Origin: Microbacteriaceae bacterium PS02343
GTDB taxonomy: Bacteria > Actinomycetota > Actinomycetes > Actinomycetales > Microbacteriaceae
Direction: 5' to 3'
Assembly (NCBI GenBank): GCA_029959365.1
Contig: JASCOA010000007.1
Coordinates: 1 to 51,553 of the forward strand
Length of the DNA: 51,553 nucleotides
This document shows, piece by piece, positions 16,931-24,126 of the stretch. Numbering within the stretch: position 1 is the stretch's first letter; each line of letters begins with the position of its first letter. Under the pieces are notes generated by a model. That model saw nothing but the letters and a program-made list of their open reading frames with translations, searched no databases and was not told the DNA's origin. A program made the position numbers and the translations under genes.

Positions 16931-17437
16931 ATGGGGTGGACGGGGACTGCGCTCGAGGTCGACGAGGACGATGCGCCGCAGCACGGTGCCTCGCCGTGGC
17001 GAGCGCTCGGACGGGTGCTCACCCTCGGTTTCCGTATCCGCGGGCGGGCGAGCCGCAGCGAGTACTGGTGGTGGATGCTCGTGCACGCGAGCGTGATCGT
17101 CGTGCTGTTCGGGGTGATCCCCGCGGTCTTCGGCGTGGCGAACGAGCAGGTGAGCGTCGGCTTGGCCGGTCCGTTCGCACCGATCCAGCTCGGCGGATGG
17201 TCCTCCTCCGCGCCGTACGAGCTCATCCCGGCACCGGTCACGATCGCAGCGCTCATCGGTCTCGTCTGGGGCGTCACCACCTTCATCCCGAGCATCACCG
17301 TGGCGGTGCGGCGCTTGCACGATGCGAACTTCTCGGGTCTCTGGCTGCTCATCGCCGGGCTGCCGTTCGGTCCCCTCGTACTGGTCCTGATGCTCGCCCG
17401 CGGGTCACGAGCCGAGGGTGAGCGCTTCGACTGCTGA
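16931..17437 (+). CDS. DUF805 family membrane protein
   Basis: 168 residues with the DUF805 hallmarks: F-R-x-R-G-R-A-S-R-S-E-Y-W-W-W before the first membrane helix (about 35-50) and ITVAVRRLHDANFSGLW before the last. Three to four hydrophobic segments. Function of the family is unknown; members are common inner-membrane proteins. The ATG lies 7 nt after TAGGGT, suggesting a leaderless mRNA. A long repeat-containing non-coding stretch follows. Confidence 0.85.
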   Translation: MGWTGTALEVDEDDAPQHGASPWRALGRVLTLGFRIRGRASRSEYWWWMLVHASVIVVLFGVIPAVFGVANEQVSVGLAGPFAPIQLGGWSSSAPYELIPAPVTIAALIGLVWGVTTFIPSITVAVRRLHDANFSGLWLLIAGLPFGPLVLVLMLARGSRAEGERFDC

Positions 17438-17460
17438 GACTCGCGGTTTTCCACTGCCCG

Positions 17461-17575
17461 GAGTCAGCGCTGCGGTGCGGTGTCGGCTGCGTATCAGCAG
17501 CCGAGCGACGTATCAGCAGCCGAGCGACGTGTCAGCAGCGGCAGACAGGCTGAGTCGTCGTCGCGGTGCTGACTC
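17461..17575. repeat. Tandem 19-bp repeats inside a long inverted repeat
   Basis: The unit GTATCAGCAGCCGAGCGAC occurs exactly twice (17491-17509, 17510-17528) and a third, diverged copy follows (17529-17547). The first copy closes a hairpin, TCGGCTGC-GTATCA-GCAGCCGA (17483-17504). The whole block is bracketed by GAGTCAGC (17461-17468) and its inverse GCTGACTC (17568-17575). It lies in the 254-bp gap between the DUF805 and RNase HI genes; the rest of that gap shows no gene. Confidence 0.7.
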
Positions 17576-17679
17576 GTGAGCGCGGACGGTCGGGAGCTCG
17601 GCAGGAGCGCGAACAGCCTGCGGGACGGCGCGGACGGTGGCGGCAGCGCCGCGCATCCGCTCTTGTCGGTCGGCTTCCC

Positions 17680-17685
17680 TACGAT
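17680..17685 (+). promoter_or_regulatory. -10 element TACGAT, leaderless start
   Basis: TACGAT with exactly 6 nt to the GTG at 17692; no Shine-Dalgarno sequence fits between them. Confidence 0.55.
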
Positions 17686-17691
17686 GGGTCG

Positions 17692-18378
17692 GTGACGATC
17701 ACCGCAGCAGCCGACGGATCCGCCCTCAAGAACCCCGGCCCGGCGGGCTGGGCCTGGTACGTGGACGACGACTGCTGGGCCGCCGGCGGCTGGCCGCACG
17801 GCACCAACAACATCGGCGAGCTGCAGGCCGTGCTCGAGCTGTTCCGGGCGACCGCGGACGTCGACGACGATCTGCTCGTGCTCTGCGACAGCCAGTACGT
17901 GATCAACTCGGTGACCCAGTGGATGCCGGGGTGGAAGCGCAAGGGCTGGCGCAAGGCCGACGGCAAGCCGGTGATGAACGTCGAGCTGCTCAAGGAGATC
18001 GATGCCGCGATCCAGGGGCGCCGCTACCGCTTCCAGTGGGTGAAGGGCCACGCCGGCCACGACCTCAACGAGGCCGCGGACGTGCGCGCCCGCGCCGCCG
18101 CCGAGGCCTTCCAGCGCGGCAGCGCCGTGCCGAGCGGCCCCGGCTTCACGCGGGGCGGCGCCGCGCCGGCGCGGGTCGCTGCGCGCCCGGCCGAGCGCGT
18201 GCTCCCCGAGCCCGCCGCCGACACCCTGTTCGACGGCCTCTTCGACCTCGACGACGAGCGCGCCGCGCCGACCCACGAGCTGACGCTGCGGCTCGAGGAC
18301 GGCGAGCACCGCCGCCTGCTGCAGCGCGCCAAGGCCGCCGGCCGCACCCCCGAGGAGCTGCTGCGCGGCCTCATCTGA
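17692..18378 (+). CDS. rnhA: Ribonuclease HI with extra C-terminal domain
   Basis: 228 residues; cleaves RNA of RNA-DNA hybrids. The RNase H fold fills about 1-145 with all four acidic catalytic positions visible: D in AAADGSALKNPGP, E in NNIGELQAV, D in LVLCDSQYVINS and D in LNEAADVRA, plus the W-V-K-G-H-A-G-H loop. Beyond the usual length there is a disordered A/P/R linker and a 35-residue tail (THELTLRLEDGEHRRLLQRA...) that looks like a ribbon-helix-helix. GTG start placed by the -10 element 6 nt upstream. Confidence 0.92.
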   Translation: MTITAAADGSALKNPGPAGWAWYVDDDCWAAGGWPHGTNNIGELQAVLELFRATADVDDDLLVLCDSQYVINSVTQWMPGWKRKGWRKADGKPVMNVELLKEIDAAIQGRRYRFQWVKGHAGHDLNEAADVRARAAAEAFQRGSAVPSGPGFTRGGAAPARVAARPAERVLPEPAADTLFDGLFDLDDERAAPTHELTLRLEDGEHRRLLQRAKAAGRTPEELLRGLI

Positions 18379-18387
18379 GCGGCGCGG

Positions 18388-19173
18388 CTAGACCGCGCCC
18401 CAGCCGAGGGTGAGCGCGCAGGCGGCGACCACGGCGGCGAACGCGAGGGGCACCGCGAGCGCGAGCAGCGCATCCGCCCGGGTCAGCGGCACGGGGCGCC
18501 AGATCGTGCGCGGACCATCGCCGAGCCCGCGGCTCTCGAGGGCGAGCGCGATGCGCTCGGAGGAGCGGATGGAGGCGACCAGCAGCGCGAACGCCGAGCG
18601 GGCGAAGCCGCCGACGCCGGAGCGCGGGCGACCGCGGCGGTCGAGCGGCGCGCGCACCGCCTGGGCGGCGCGGATGACGGCCCAGCGCTCCGGCATCGCC
18701 TCGAGCATGCGGTGCCCGGCGAGCAGCGCCGCCGCGTAGTGCGGGCTGAGCCGGGCGTGCTGCACGAGGCTCGTCATGAGCTCGCGCGGCGGCGTGGACG
18801 CGAGGAACGCGATCGTGCCGGTGCCGATCACGAAGCCGCGCAGCGCGAAGGCGACGCCGAGCACGGTGCCCTCCGCGGAGGCGTGCACCGGGGCGTCGAG
18901 CAGCGGCTCGCCGGGGCGGGTCAGCGCGTTGACCGAGACCACGCCGACCGCGAAGAGCAGGAACGGCAGCTGGGCGAGCAGCAGTGTGCGCCAGCGCAGC
19001 CCGGCCGCCCAGCGCCCGACGGCGAGCGCGATCAGCCAGAGCACGAGCAATGGCGCCGGGGCGTCGAGCAGGATGACGCCGAGCGAGACGACGAGGAGCA
19101 GCGCAGCCTTGACCGTGGGGTTCCGGCGGGCGAGCGGGGCGCGGGGGTCGGCGGCGAGGGTGATCGCGGTCAT
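18388..19173 (-). CDS. ykoC: ECF transporter T component, thiamine/HMP type (YkoC)
   Basis: 261 residues, the transmembrane coupling subunit of an energy-coupling factor importer (CbiQ/EcfT family). Four to five hydrophobic segments, and two cytoplasmic coupling helices with the A-R-G-like signatures: AVRAPLDRRGRPRSG region and ALALESRGLGDG (about 215), the latter being the conserved E-x-R-G motif. ATG overlaps the stop of the ATPase gene (ATGA). Last gene of the riboswitch-led ykoF-E-D-C operon. Confidence 0.9.
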   Translation of the reverse strand: MTAITLAADPRAPLARRNPTVKAALLLVVSLGVILLDAPAPLLVLWLIALAVGRWAAGLRWRTLLLAQLPFLLFAVGVVSVNALTRPGEPLLDAPVHASAEGTVLGVAFALRGFVIGTGTIAFLASTPPRELMTSLVQHARLSPHYAAALLAGHRMLEAMPERWAVIRAAQAVRAPLDRRGRPRSGVGGFARSAFALLVASIRSSERIALALESRGLGDGPRTIWRPVPLTRADALLALAVPLAFAAVVAACALTLGWGAV

Positions 19174-21065
19174 GCGGCGGTCCCGGCGCGGACGTCCGGG
19201 GCGAGGCGCGCCCCGGAGACCGTGCGCCCGGCACGGGCATCCGGCGCGGGGACTCCACGGTGCGCAGCGGTTCCCTCCGACGGCGAGGCCCCGGGCGTGC
19301 GCAGCGCCTGCGCCGCCGCCTCGAGCCGGGCGAGCTCGTGGCGCAGCGCCGTGTCGTCGCCCGCGCGGGCGGCGAGGGCGCGCAGCAGGCGCGAGGGGCG
19401 CAGGCCGGCTGCCGCGTGCATCCGCTCGTCCCGCAGCAGCGCCAAGGGCGTGGTGTCGGCGAGCAGGCGACCGCCCGCGAGCACGAGCACCCGGTCGGCG
19501 TGCCCGGCCACCGCGCGCAGGTCGTGGCAGGCCAGCAGCACGGCGGCGCCCGAGTCCGCAGCGCCGTGCAGGGCGTGAAGCGCCGCAGCGCTCACGTGCC
19601 GATCGAGACCGAAGGTGGGCTCGTCGGCGAGCAGCACGGGGCGCTCGTGCACGAGCATCGCGGCCAGGCTGAGCCGGCGCTGCTGGCCGCCCGAGAGCCG
19701 GTGCGGGCTGCGCTCGGCGAGCCGCTCGAGCCCGAAGCGCTCGAGCATCGGGGCGATGCGGTGCTGCAGCGACGCGGGCAGCCCGACGGCCAGCTCGGCG
19801 CGCACGGTCGAGGCGGCGAACTGGTGCTCGGGGTGCTGGAACACCATGCCGGCCCGGGCGCCGCGCACGGTGCCGGCGAGCGGACGGCTCAGCCCGGCCA
19901 GCGCCGTGAGCAGCGTGGTCTTGCCCGTGCCGTTCGCCCCGACGAGCGCCACGACCTCGCCGGGGCGCAGCACCAGGTCGATGCCCTCGAGCACGGGCGC
20001 ACGGCGGTGCCCGACCGAGAGCCCTTCGACGCGCAGCACCGGCTCGGGGGCTGGCGTGTCGAGCGGATGCGCGCGCGTCGCGCCGGGGAGATCAGTGCGA
20101 TCCTGCAAGGTCGCCCCGGGCTCGAGAGCGCCGGCGGCGTCGAACCCCCGAGGGCCGGCTCTCTCGGCATCCGGCGTCCGGACGCCCGGCTGGGCACTCG
20201 CCGTGGCGGTCTCCCCCAGCACCGCGTCGAGCGCTGCCTCCGTCTCGAGGCCGCGGGCTCCGGCGAGCGCCGCGAGCTCCAGTTCGGCGGGCAGCCAGCA
20301 GCCGAGGCCGACGAGTTCGCGCAGCACGTCCACGTCGAGCTCGTCACGATGCCCCTGCCAGCGCACCCGACCGGTGGGGCCCAGCACGAGCCACTGCTCG
20401 GGCAGCGCGGCGGCACCGCGGTCGCCGGCCAGTTCGTCGAGCCGGTGCTCGACGAGCAGGCTGGCGGCACCGGTCGCGGACTGCGCCGTCTCGAGCGCGG
20501 CGCGCACCGCGTCGACCCCGGCGGCGTCGAGCATCGAGGTCGGCTCGTCGAGCAGCAGCACGGCCGGCTCCGCGGCGATGGCCGCGGCGAGGGCCACCCG
20601 CTGCAGCTCGCCGCCGGAGAGCCCGCCCGTGCCGCGGTGGCGCAGGTGGGAGGCTCCGGCGCGGGCGAGTGCGACGTCGAGCGCCGGCTCGATCCCCGCT
20701 CGCGGCACGGCGAGGTTCTCCAGGGGGAAGGCGACCTCCTGCTCGACCGTGGCGAGGCACACCCCCGAGACCGGGTCCTGCGCCACCACTCCGGCGTGCG
20801 CGGCGAGGCCGGCCACCGTCGCGGACGCGACGTCGCGACCGGCCAGCCGGGCGCATCCGCTCACCGTCGCCCGGAAGGCGTGCGGCACCGCGCCGTGCAG
20901 CAGCCGAAGCAGCGTGGTCTTGCCGCTGCCCGAGGGGCCGAGCACGAGCATCCGCTCCCCTGGGCGCAGGGCCAGGTCGACGGGGCCTACCCCGTCGCCC
21001 GAAGGCAGCACCGCCTCGAGGAGGCGGGTCTCGACGGCCGGCTCAGCCGACACGCTGCGGGGCAT
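19170..21065 (-). CDS. ykoD: Fused ECF transporter ATPase, two ABC domains (YkoD)
   Basis: 631 residues with two complete ABC ATPase domains in one chain, as in YkoD. First domain: Walker A VLGPSGSGKTTL (about 42-53), signature LSGGELQR (about 148), Walker B AVLLLDEPTS. Second: Walker A LVGANGTGKTTL (about 376), signature LSGGQQRR (about 460), Walker B PVLLADEPTF, where A replaces the usual L before D. A proline/alanine-rich linker (about 265-345) joins them. Powers uptake through the YkoE substrate-binding membrane subunit. ATG at 21065 overlaps the ykoE end by 23 bp. Confidence 0.93.
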   Translation of the reverse strand: MPRSVSAEPAVETRLLEAVLPSGDGVGPVDLALRPGERMLVLGPSGSGKTTLLRLLHGAVPHAFRATVSGCARLAGRDVASATVAGLAAHAGVVAQDPVSGVCLATVEQEVAFPLENLAVPRAGIEPALDVALARAGASHLRHRGTGGLSGGELQRVALAAAIAAEPAVLLLDEPTSMLDAAGVDAVRAALETAQSATGAASLLVEHRLDELAGDRGAAALPEQWLVLGPTGRVRWQGHRDELDVDVLRELVGLGCWLPAELELAALAGARGLETEAALDAVLGETATASAQPGVRTPDAERAGPRGFDAAGALEPGATLQDRTDLPGATRAHPLDTPAPEPVLRVEGLSVGHRRAPVLEGIDLVLRPGEVVALVGANGTGKTTLLTALAGLSRPLAGTVRGARAGMVFQHPEHQFAASTVRAELAVGLPASLQHRIAPMLERFGLERLAERSPHRLSGGQQRRLSLAAMLVHERPVLLADEPTFGLDRHVSAAALHALHGAADSGAAVLLACHDLRAVAGHADRVLVLAGGRLLADTTPLALLRDERMHAAAGLRPSRLLRALAARAGDDTALRHELARLEAAAQALRTPGASPSEGTAAHRGVPAPDARAGRTVSGARLAPDVRAGTAA

Positions 21066-21639
21066 TCAGGGCCGCATCCGCTCGACCGATCGCGAACTCG
21101 TCGAGCACCCCGGTGCGCCGCAGGGCGTCGACGAGCACCTTGGCGAGCAGGCCGCCGAGCACCAGGCCCGAGACGAGCTGCATGCCGAGGCGCAGGAACA
21201 GGATCTCCTGGCCGTACCAGCCGGCGCGGAACGCCGAGTAGAAGAACACCAGCCCGGCGCCCAGCAGCCCGCTGACGGCGAAGACCCACCAGCCGTAGCG
21301 GCGGTAGCGGGTGAGCGCGAAGGGCAGCTCGCTGCCGGCGCCCTGCAGGGCCGCGGCGATGAGCAGGGTGGGGCCGGCTGGCGAGCCGAGGAACACCACC
21401 TCGATGACGGAGGCGATCACCTCGGCGATCACGCCCACGAGCGGCCTGCGGATGATCGCCACGGCCAGCGGGGCGACGAGCAGCCAGCCGCCGAAGAGCA
21501 CGTGCTGGGCCAGATCGCCCGCCGGGCCCATCGCGACGGCGAGGGCGTTCCAGGCCTGCACGAGCGCCCAGTAGAGGAACCCGAAGACCACGCCGAGCAT
21601 GACCAGCAGCACGATGTCGCGCAGCGCCAGTTGCTTCAT
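21043..21639 (-). CDS. ykoE: ECF transporter S component for thiamine/HMP (YkoE)
   Basis: 198 residues with five to six hydrophobic segments, the substrate-binding membrane subunit of the thiamine-precursor importer. The opening LALRDIVLLVMLGVVFGFLYWA and the segment FLGSPAGPTLLIAAALQGAGSELPFAL are typical YkoE sequence. Start ATG (KQLALRD) overlaps the ykoF stop as ATGA. Regulated by the upstream TPP riboswitch. Confidence 0.92.
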   Translation of the reverse strand: MKQLALRDIVLLVMLGVVFGFLYWALVQAWNALAVAMGPAGDLAQHVLFGGWLLVAPLAVAIIRRPLVGVIAEVIASVIEVVFLGSPAGPTLLIAAALQGAGSELPFALTRYRRYGWWVFAVSGLLGAGLVFFYSAFRAGWYGQEILFLRLGMQLVSGLVLGGLLAKVLVDALRRTGVLDEFAIGRADAALNAPQRVG

Positions 21640-22283
21640 CGCTGCGCCCCCTCGTGCGACGGGCTGTTGAGCGAGAGCGTGAGGTGGCTCGTGACGTGCT
21701 GCACGCCGCGGCCGACGAGGGTCCAGCCCGCGAAGGCGGTGGCCAGCACGTCGCCGACATCGCCCTCGAGGCGGGTGACGAAGTGCTCGCTGCCGCGGAA
21801 GGTGCCGTTGCCCTTCGCGAAGTCGATGGCGGCGTGGATATCGCGCATGTGGTCGGCCTCGACGGTGTCGGCGAGCGGGTAGAGCGCCCACTCGGCGGCG
21901 GCCCAGCGACCGGTGGTCTCGCCCGACACCGTGTCGACGCCGCGCGGTCCCGCGCCGCCCGGCAGCTCGCAGACCGCTTCGCCGGGGCAGCCGCGCGAGA
22001 GGTGCACGCTCACGATGGCGTGGTGGCCGCTGGCGGCGACGGATGCGGTGAGCTGCGTGATCGCGCGCAGCAGGTCGTCCTCGGAGCCGCCGAGGTACGT
22101 GCTCACGTCACCCGTGTCGACGACGAGCCCGGTCGTGTCGGAGGCGGCGAGCGCGCCGAGGATGGCCTCGACGTAGCGGTCGGACATGACCGAGACGGTC
22201 ACGCGGGCGCCGACGCCGAAGCGCAGCGGATCGTCGCGCAGCTCGGCCGCCTCGGCGGCGGTGCGGGCGGTGGTGGTGGTCAT
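21636..22283 (-). CDS. ykoF: Thiamine/HMP-binding protein YkoF
   Basis: 215 residues, a soluble two-repeat ferredoxin-like protein that binds thiamine or its pyrimidine part. Repeats: about 25-95 (GARVTVSVMSDRYVEAILGALA) and about 130-205 (ALYPLADTVEADHMRDIHAAIDFAKGNG). First gene after the riboswitch. The ATG (MTTTTARTA) is preceded 8-9 nt upstream by CGGGAG, which is buried in a hairpin (22292-22316); an upstream in-frame ATG at 22328 would overlap that structure and is rejected. Confidence 0.9.
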   Translation of the reverse strand: MTTTTARTAAEAAELRDDPLRFGVGARVTVSVMSDRYVEAILGALAASDTTGLVVDTGDVSTYLGGSEDDLLRAITQLTASVAASGHHAIVSVHLSRGCPGEAVCELPGGAGPRGVDTVSGETTGRWAAAEWALYPLADTVEADHMRDIHAAIDFAKGNGTFRGSEHFVTRLEGDVGDVLATAFAGWTLVGRGVQHVTSHLTLSLNSPSHEGAQR

Positions 22284-22291
22284 GCGGTTCG

Positions 22292-22316
22292 CTCCCGGTG
22301 CTCGTGAGCACGGGAG
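22292..22316 (-). promoter_or_regulatory. Shine-Dalgarno-sequestering hairpin of the TPP riboswitch
   Basis: On the transcript, CTCCCGTGCTC pairs with GAGCACCGGGAG with one bulged base, burying the only plausible ribosome-binding site (CCGGGAG) of ykoF. The 5' arm CTCCCGTGCT is also perfectly complementary over 10 nt to AGCACGGGAG at the very 5' edge of the aptamer (about 22426-22435), giving a ready-made two-state switch. Confidence 0.65.
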
Positions 22317-22340
22317 GACGCACGTCACCGTGACGCGGCC

Positions 22341-22437
22341 CTGCTGATCGCTTCCTGCGCCGGCATGATCCGGATCAGGTTCGACGGTCGGAGTTGGAGA
22401 ACTCCCTCTCAGCCCGACTCATCGGACTCCCGTGCTT
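22341..22437 (-). ncRNA. TPP riboswitch (THI element)
   Basis: Reading the minus strand from 22437 down: CACGGGAGTCC, then GTCGGGCTGAGAGGG, a short variable stem, ACCGTCGAACCTGATCCGG, and ATCATGCCGGCGCAGGAAG. The CUGAGA and ACCUGAU motifs and the GCGCAGGAAG end are the conserved thiamine-pyrophosphate contacts. It precedes the ykoF-E-D-C transporter operon, the expected target. No intrinsic terminator with a T tract is seen after it; control appears to be at translation through the hairpin next to the ykoF start. Confidence 0.95.
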
Positions 22438-22456
22438 CGGCGCCACCGTAGCAGCG

Positions 22457-22481
22457 CTGCGGGGTGCGGCGCACCCCGCAG
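22457..22481 (-). terminator. Terminator hairpin after the UPF0303 gene
   Basis: Perfect 11-bp stem CTGCGGGGTGC / GCACCCCGCAG with a 3-nt loop, 3 bp after the stop at 22484. It isolates the riboswitch operon from read-through. Confidence 0.7.
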
Positions 22482-22483
22482 GT

Positions 22484-22915
22484 TCAGCCCAGCGCCGCCT
22501 GCTCGCGCAGCGCCGCCACCGCGAGGTCGTCGTCCTCGGCGTCGGTGAGCCCGGAGACGACGAGCACGCCGACCGCGGTGCCGCGCACCCGGATGGGCAC
22601 GCCGCCGCCGGCGAGGGCGTACTGCAGCGGGTCGAGGCCCATGGCGCCCATCCGCTCCTCGAGGCCGTGCTCGCGGAACAGCTGCGCCGTGGTCCAGGAC
22701 GCCTTGTCGTAGCGGCGCACCAGGGCGCGCTTGCGCTCCATCCAGGCGTCGTTGTCGGCGGAGCTGCCGGGCAGGCCCGCGTGGAAGACCCGCTGCTCGC
22801 CGAGCCAGAGCCCGATCGTGATGGGGCGGTCGTGCTCCAGGGCCGCGGCGAGCATCCGCTGGCCCAGCTCCAGCGCCTCGCGGTGGCCGAAGCGCTCGAA
22901 GTCGACGTCGCTCAC
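22484..22915 (-). CDS. UPF0303/heme-degrading-domain (GlcG/HbpS-like) protein
   Basis: 143 residues. Matches the UPF0303/YBR137w-like subgroup of the GlcG/HbpS superfamily: an N-terminal helix, GLWLGEQRVFHAGLPG strands, the conserved WMERKRALVRRYDKAS segment and a C-terminal GGGVPIRVRGTAVGVLVVSGL. Members bind heme or small ligands; the specific role is not established. GTG start overlaps the stop of the 68-aa gene upstream (GTGA), so the two are coupled. Confidence 0.85.
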   Translation of the reverse strand: MSDVDFERFGHREALELGQRMLAAALEHDRPITIGLWLGEQRVFHAGLPGSSADNDAWMERKRALVRRYDKASWTTAQLFREHGLEERMGAMGLDPLQYALAGGGVPIRVRGTAVGVLVVSGLTDAEDDDLAVAALREQAALG

Positions 22916-23118
22916 GAGGCGCGCCCGGCGATCGCGGCGCGGGCCGCGTCGATCGTGGCCCTGCGGGAGAGCCCGTCGTGGGAGAGGTCGGAGCGGTCGT
23001 CGACGAAGGCGGCGACCTCCGCCTCCTGGAACTGCCCGCGGGGCTCCGTCGCGGTGGTCGGCGCGAGGAATCCGGGCTCGAAGCCGATGCGGCGAGGTTC
23101 GGGCGGGGTGAGGCTCAC
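22912..23118 (-). CDS. Small hypothetical protein, 68 aa
   Basis: GTG start with CGGGAG about 6 nt upstream and a stop overlapping the next start (GTGA). The N-terminal half is proline-rich (TPPEPRRIGFEPGFLAPT), the rest polar and helical (AEVAAFVDDRSDLSHDGLSR). No family recognised. The coupling to the UPF0303 gene is the main evidence that it is real. Confidence 0.6.
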   Translation of the reverse strand: MSLTPPEPRRIGFEPGFLAPTTATEPRGQFQEAEVAAFVDDRSDLSHDGLSRRATIDAARAAIAGRAS

Positions 23119-23194
23119 GGGGCTCCCGTCGTCGGATGCTCGACGGGCGGTCGCCGTCGACGCGGCAATCCTATGCGCTGTTCAGCATTGGGGC

Positions 23195-23200
23195 TAGCGT
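23195..23200 (+). promoter_or_regulatory. -10 element TAGCGT before the Dabb-TetR pair
   Basis: TAGCGT with 6 nt to the ATG at 23207. Just upstream, ATGCGCTGTTCAGCAT (23173-23188) has inverted arms and is a possible operator for the TetR protein encoded in the same operon. Confidence 0.45.
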
Positions 23201-23206
23201 GGAGCC

Positions 23207-23518
23207 ATGATCATCCACACCGTCTGCTTCACCCTGCGCCACGAGTCCGGCTCCGCCGAGGAGACCGACTTCCTGCGCACGGCCCGCCGCGACCTCACCG
23301 GCATCCCCGGCGTGCGGGACTTCACCATCGCCCGGCAGACCGGCCGGCACAGCGACCTGCAGTTCCAGTTCTCGATGAGCTTCGACGATCAGGCGGCCTA
23401 CACCGCCTACGACCAGCACCCCGTGCACCAGTCCTTCGTGCAGCAGCGCTGGCTCGTCGAGGTCGCCGACTTCACCGAGTTCGACTTCGTGCCGGACGAG
23501 ACGCTCGGCGCCGCGTGA
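23207..23518 (+). CDS. Dabb (stress-responsive alpha/beta-barrel) domain protein
   Basis: 103 residues, a single dimeric alpha/beta-barrel domain: IIHTVCFTLRHESG at the start, then IPGVRDFTIARQTG and the conserved Y-x-x-H-P-V-H-Q-S-F motif (about 65-75). Dabb proteins are small dimeric enzymes or stress proteins; substrate unknown. The stop overlaps the TetR start (GTGA), so the regulator is translated from the same mRNA and probably controls it. Confidence 0.9.
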   Translation: MIIHTVCFTLRHESGSAEETDFLRTARRDLTGIPGVRDFTIARQTGRHSDLQFQFSMSFDDQAAYTAYDQHPVHQSFVQQRWLVEVADFTEFDFVPDETLGAA

Positions 23519-24123
23519 CCGATCCCGGCGACGCCGACGGCGCGCCGCGGGGCCACTACGCGAAGGGGCTCGAGCGGCGCGAGGCGATCCTGCGCACCAC
23601 GCTCGAGCTCTTCGCGCAGCACGGCGCCCGCGGTGCATCGCTCCGTGCGGTCGCCCGCGAGCTCGAGGTGAGCCCCGCACTGCTGCAGCACTACTTCGGC
23701 AGCCGCGAGCAGCTGCTGCAGGAGGTCGTCGCGGCCTGGGACGCCGACAGCCGGCGGCTCACCGCGGGCCACGGCGTGCTCGCGGGGTGGCTGCGCAACA
23801 TCCGCCGCAACACCGGCATCCCCGGCCTGGTGCGGGTCTACGCGTCGTCGTCGGTCGACGCCTCCGACCCCGCCCATCCGTCTCGGCGGTTCTTCGCGGA
23901 GCGCTACGCGCACCTCGCCGCACGCCTCGAGCAGGAGGTGCGCGAACAGCAGTCGGCCGGCCTCGCCGCCGCCGACCTCGACCCGGCCCGCATCGCCCGG
24001 CTGCTCATCGCCGGCTCGGAGGGCCTGCAGATCCGCTGGCTGCACGACGACGCCTTCGACATGGCCGAGGAGTTCGCGGCGCTCGTCGCGGCGCTCGGGC
24101 TGAGCGTGCCCGATCTCGACTGA
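23515..24123 (+). CDS. TetR family transcriptional regulator
   Basis: 202 residues. Helix-turn-helix DNA-binding domain at about 22-66 (AILRTTLELFAQHGARGASL...LLQHYFGSREQLL), then a helical ligand-binding domain ending in GLQIRWLHDDAFDMAEEF, similar to BetI-type C-termini. GTG start lies inside the stop of the Dabb gene. Likely autoregulates this two-gene operon. The stop is only 3 bp from that of the convergent SDR gene. Confidence 0.9.
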   Translation: MTDPGDADGAPRGHYAKGLERREAILRTTLELFAQHGARGASLRAVARELEVSPALLQHYFGSREQLLQEVVAAWDADSRRLTAGHGVLAGWLRNIRRNTGIPGLVRVYASSSVDASDPAHPSRRFFAERYAHLAARLEQEVREQQSAGLAAADLDPARIARLLIAGSEGLQIRWLHDDAFDMAEEFAALVAALGLSVPDLD

Positions 24124-24126
24124 GGC

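Noticed and set aside
17461-17575. CRISPR array
   Set aside because: Units are directly adjacent with no spacers, and there are only two exact copies.
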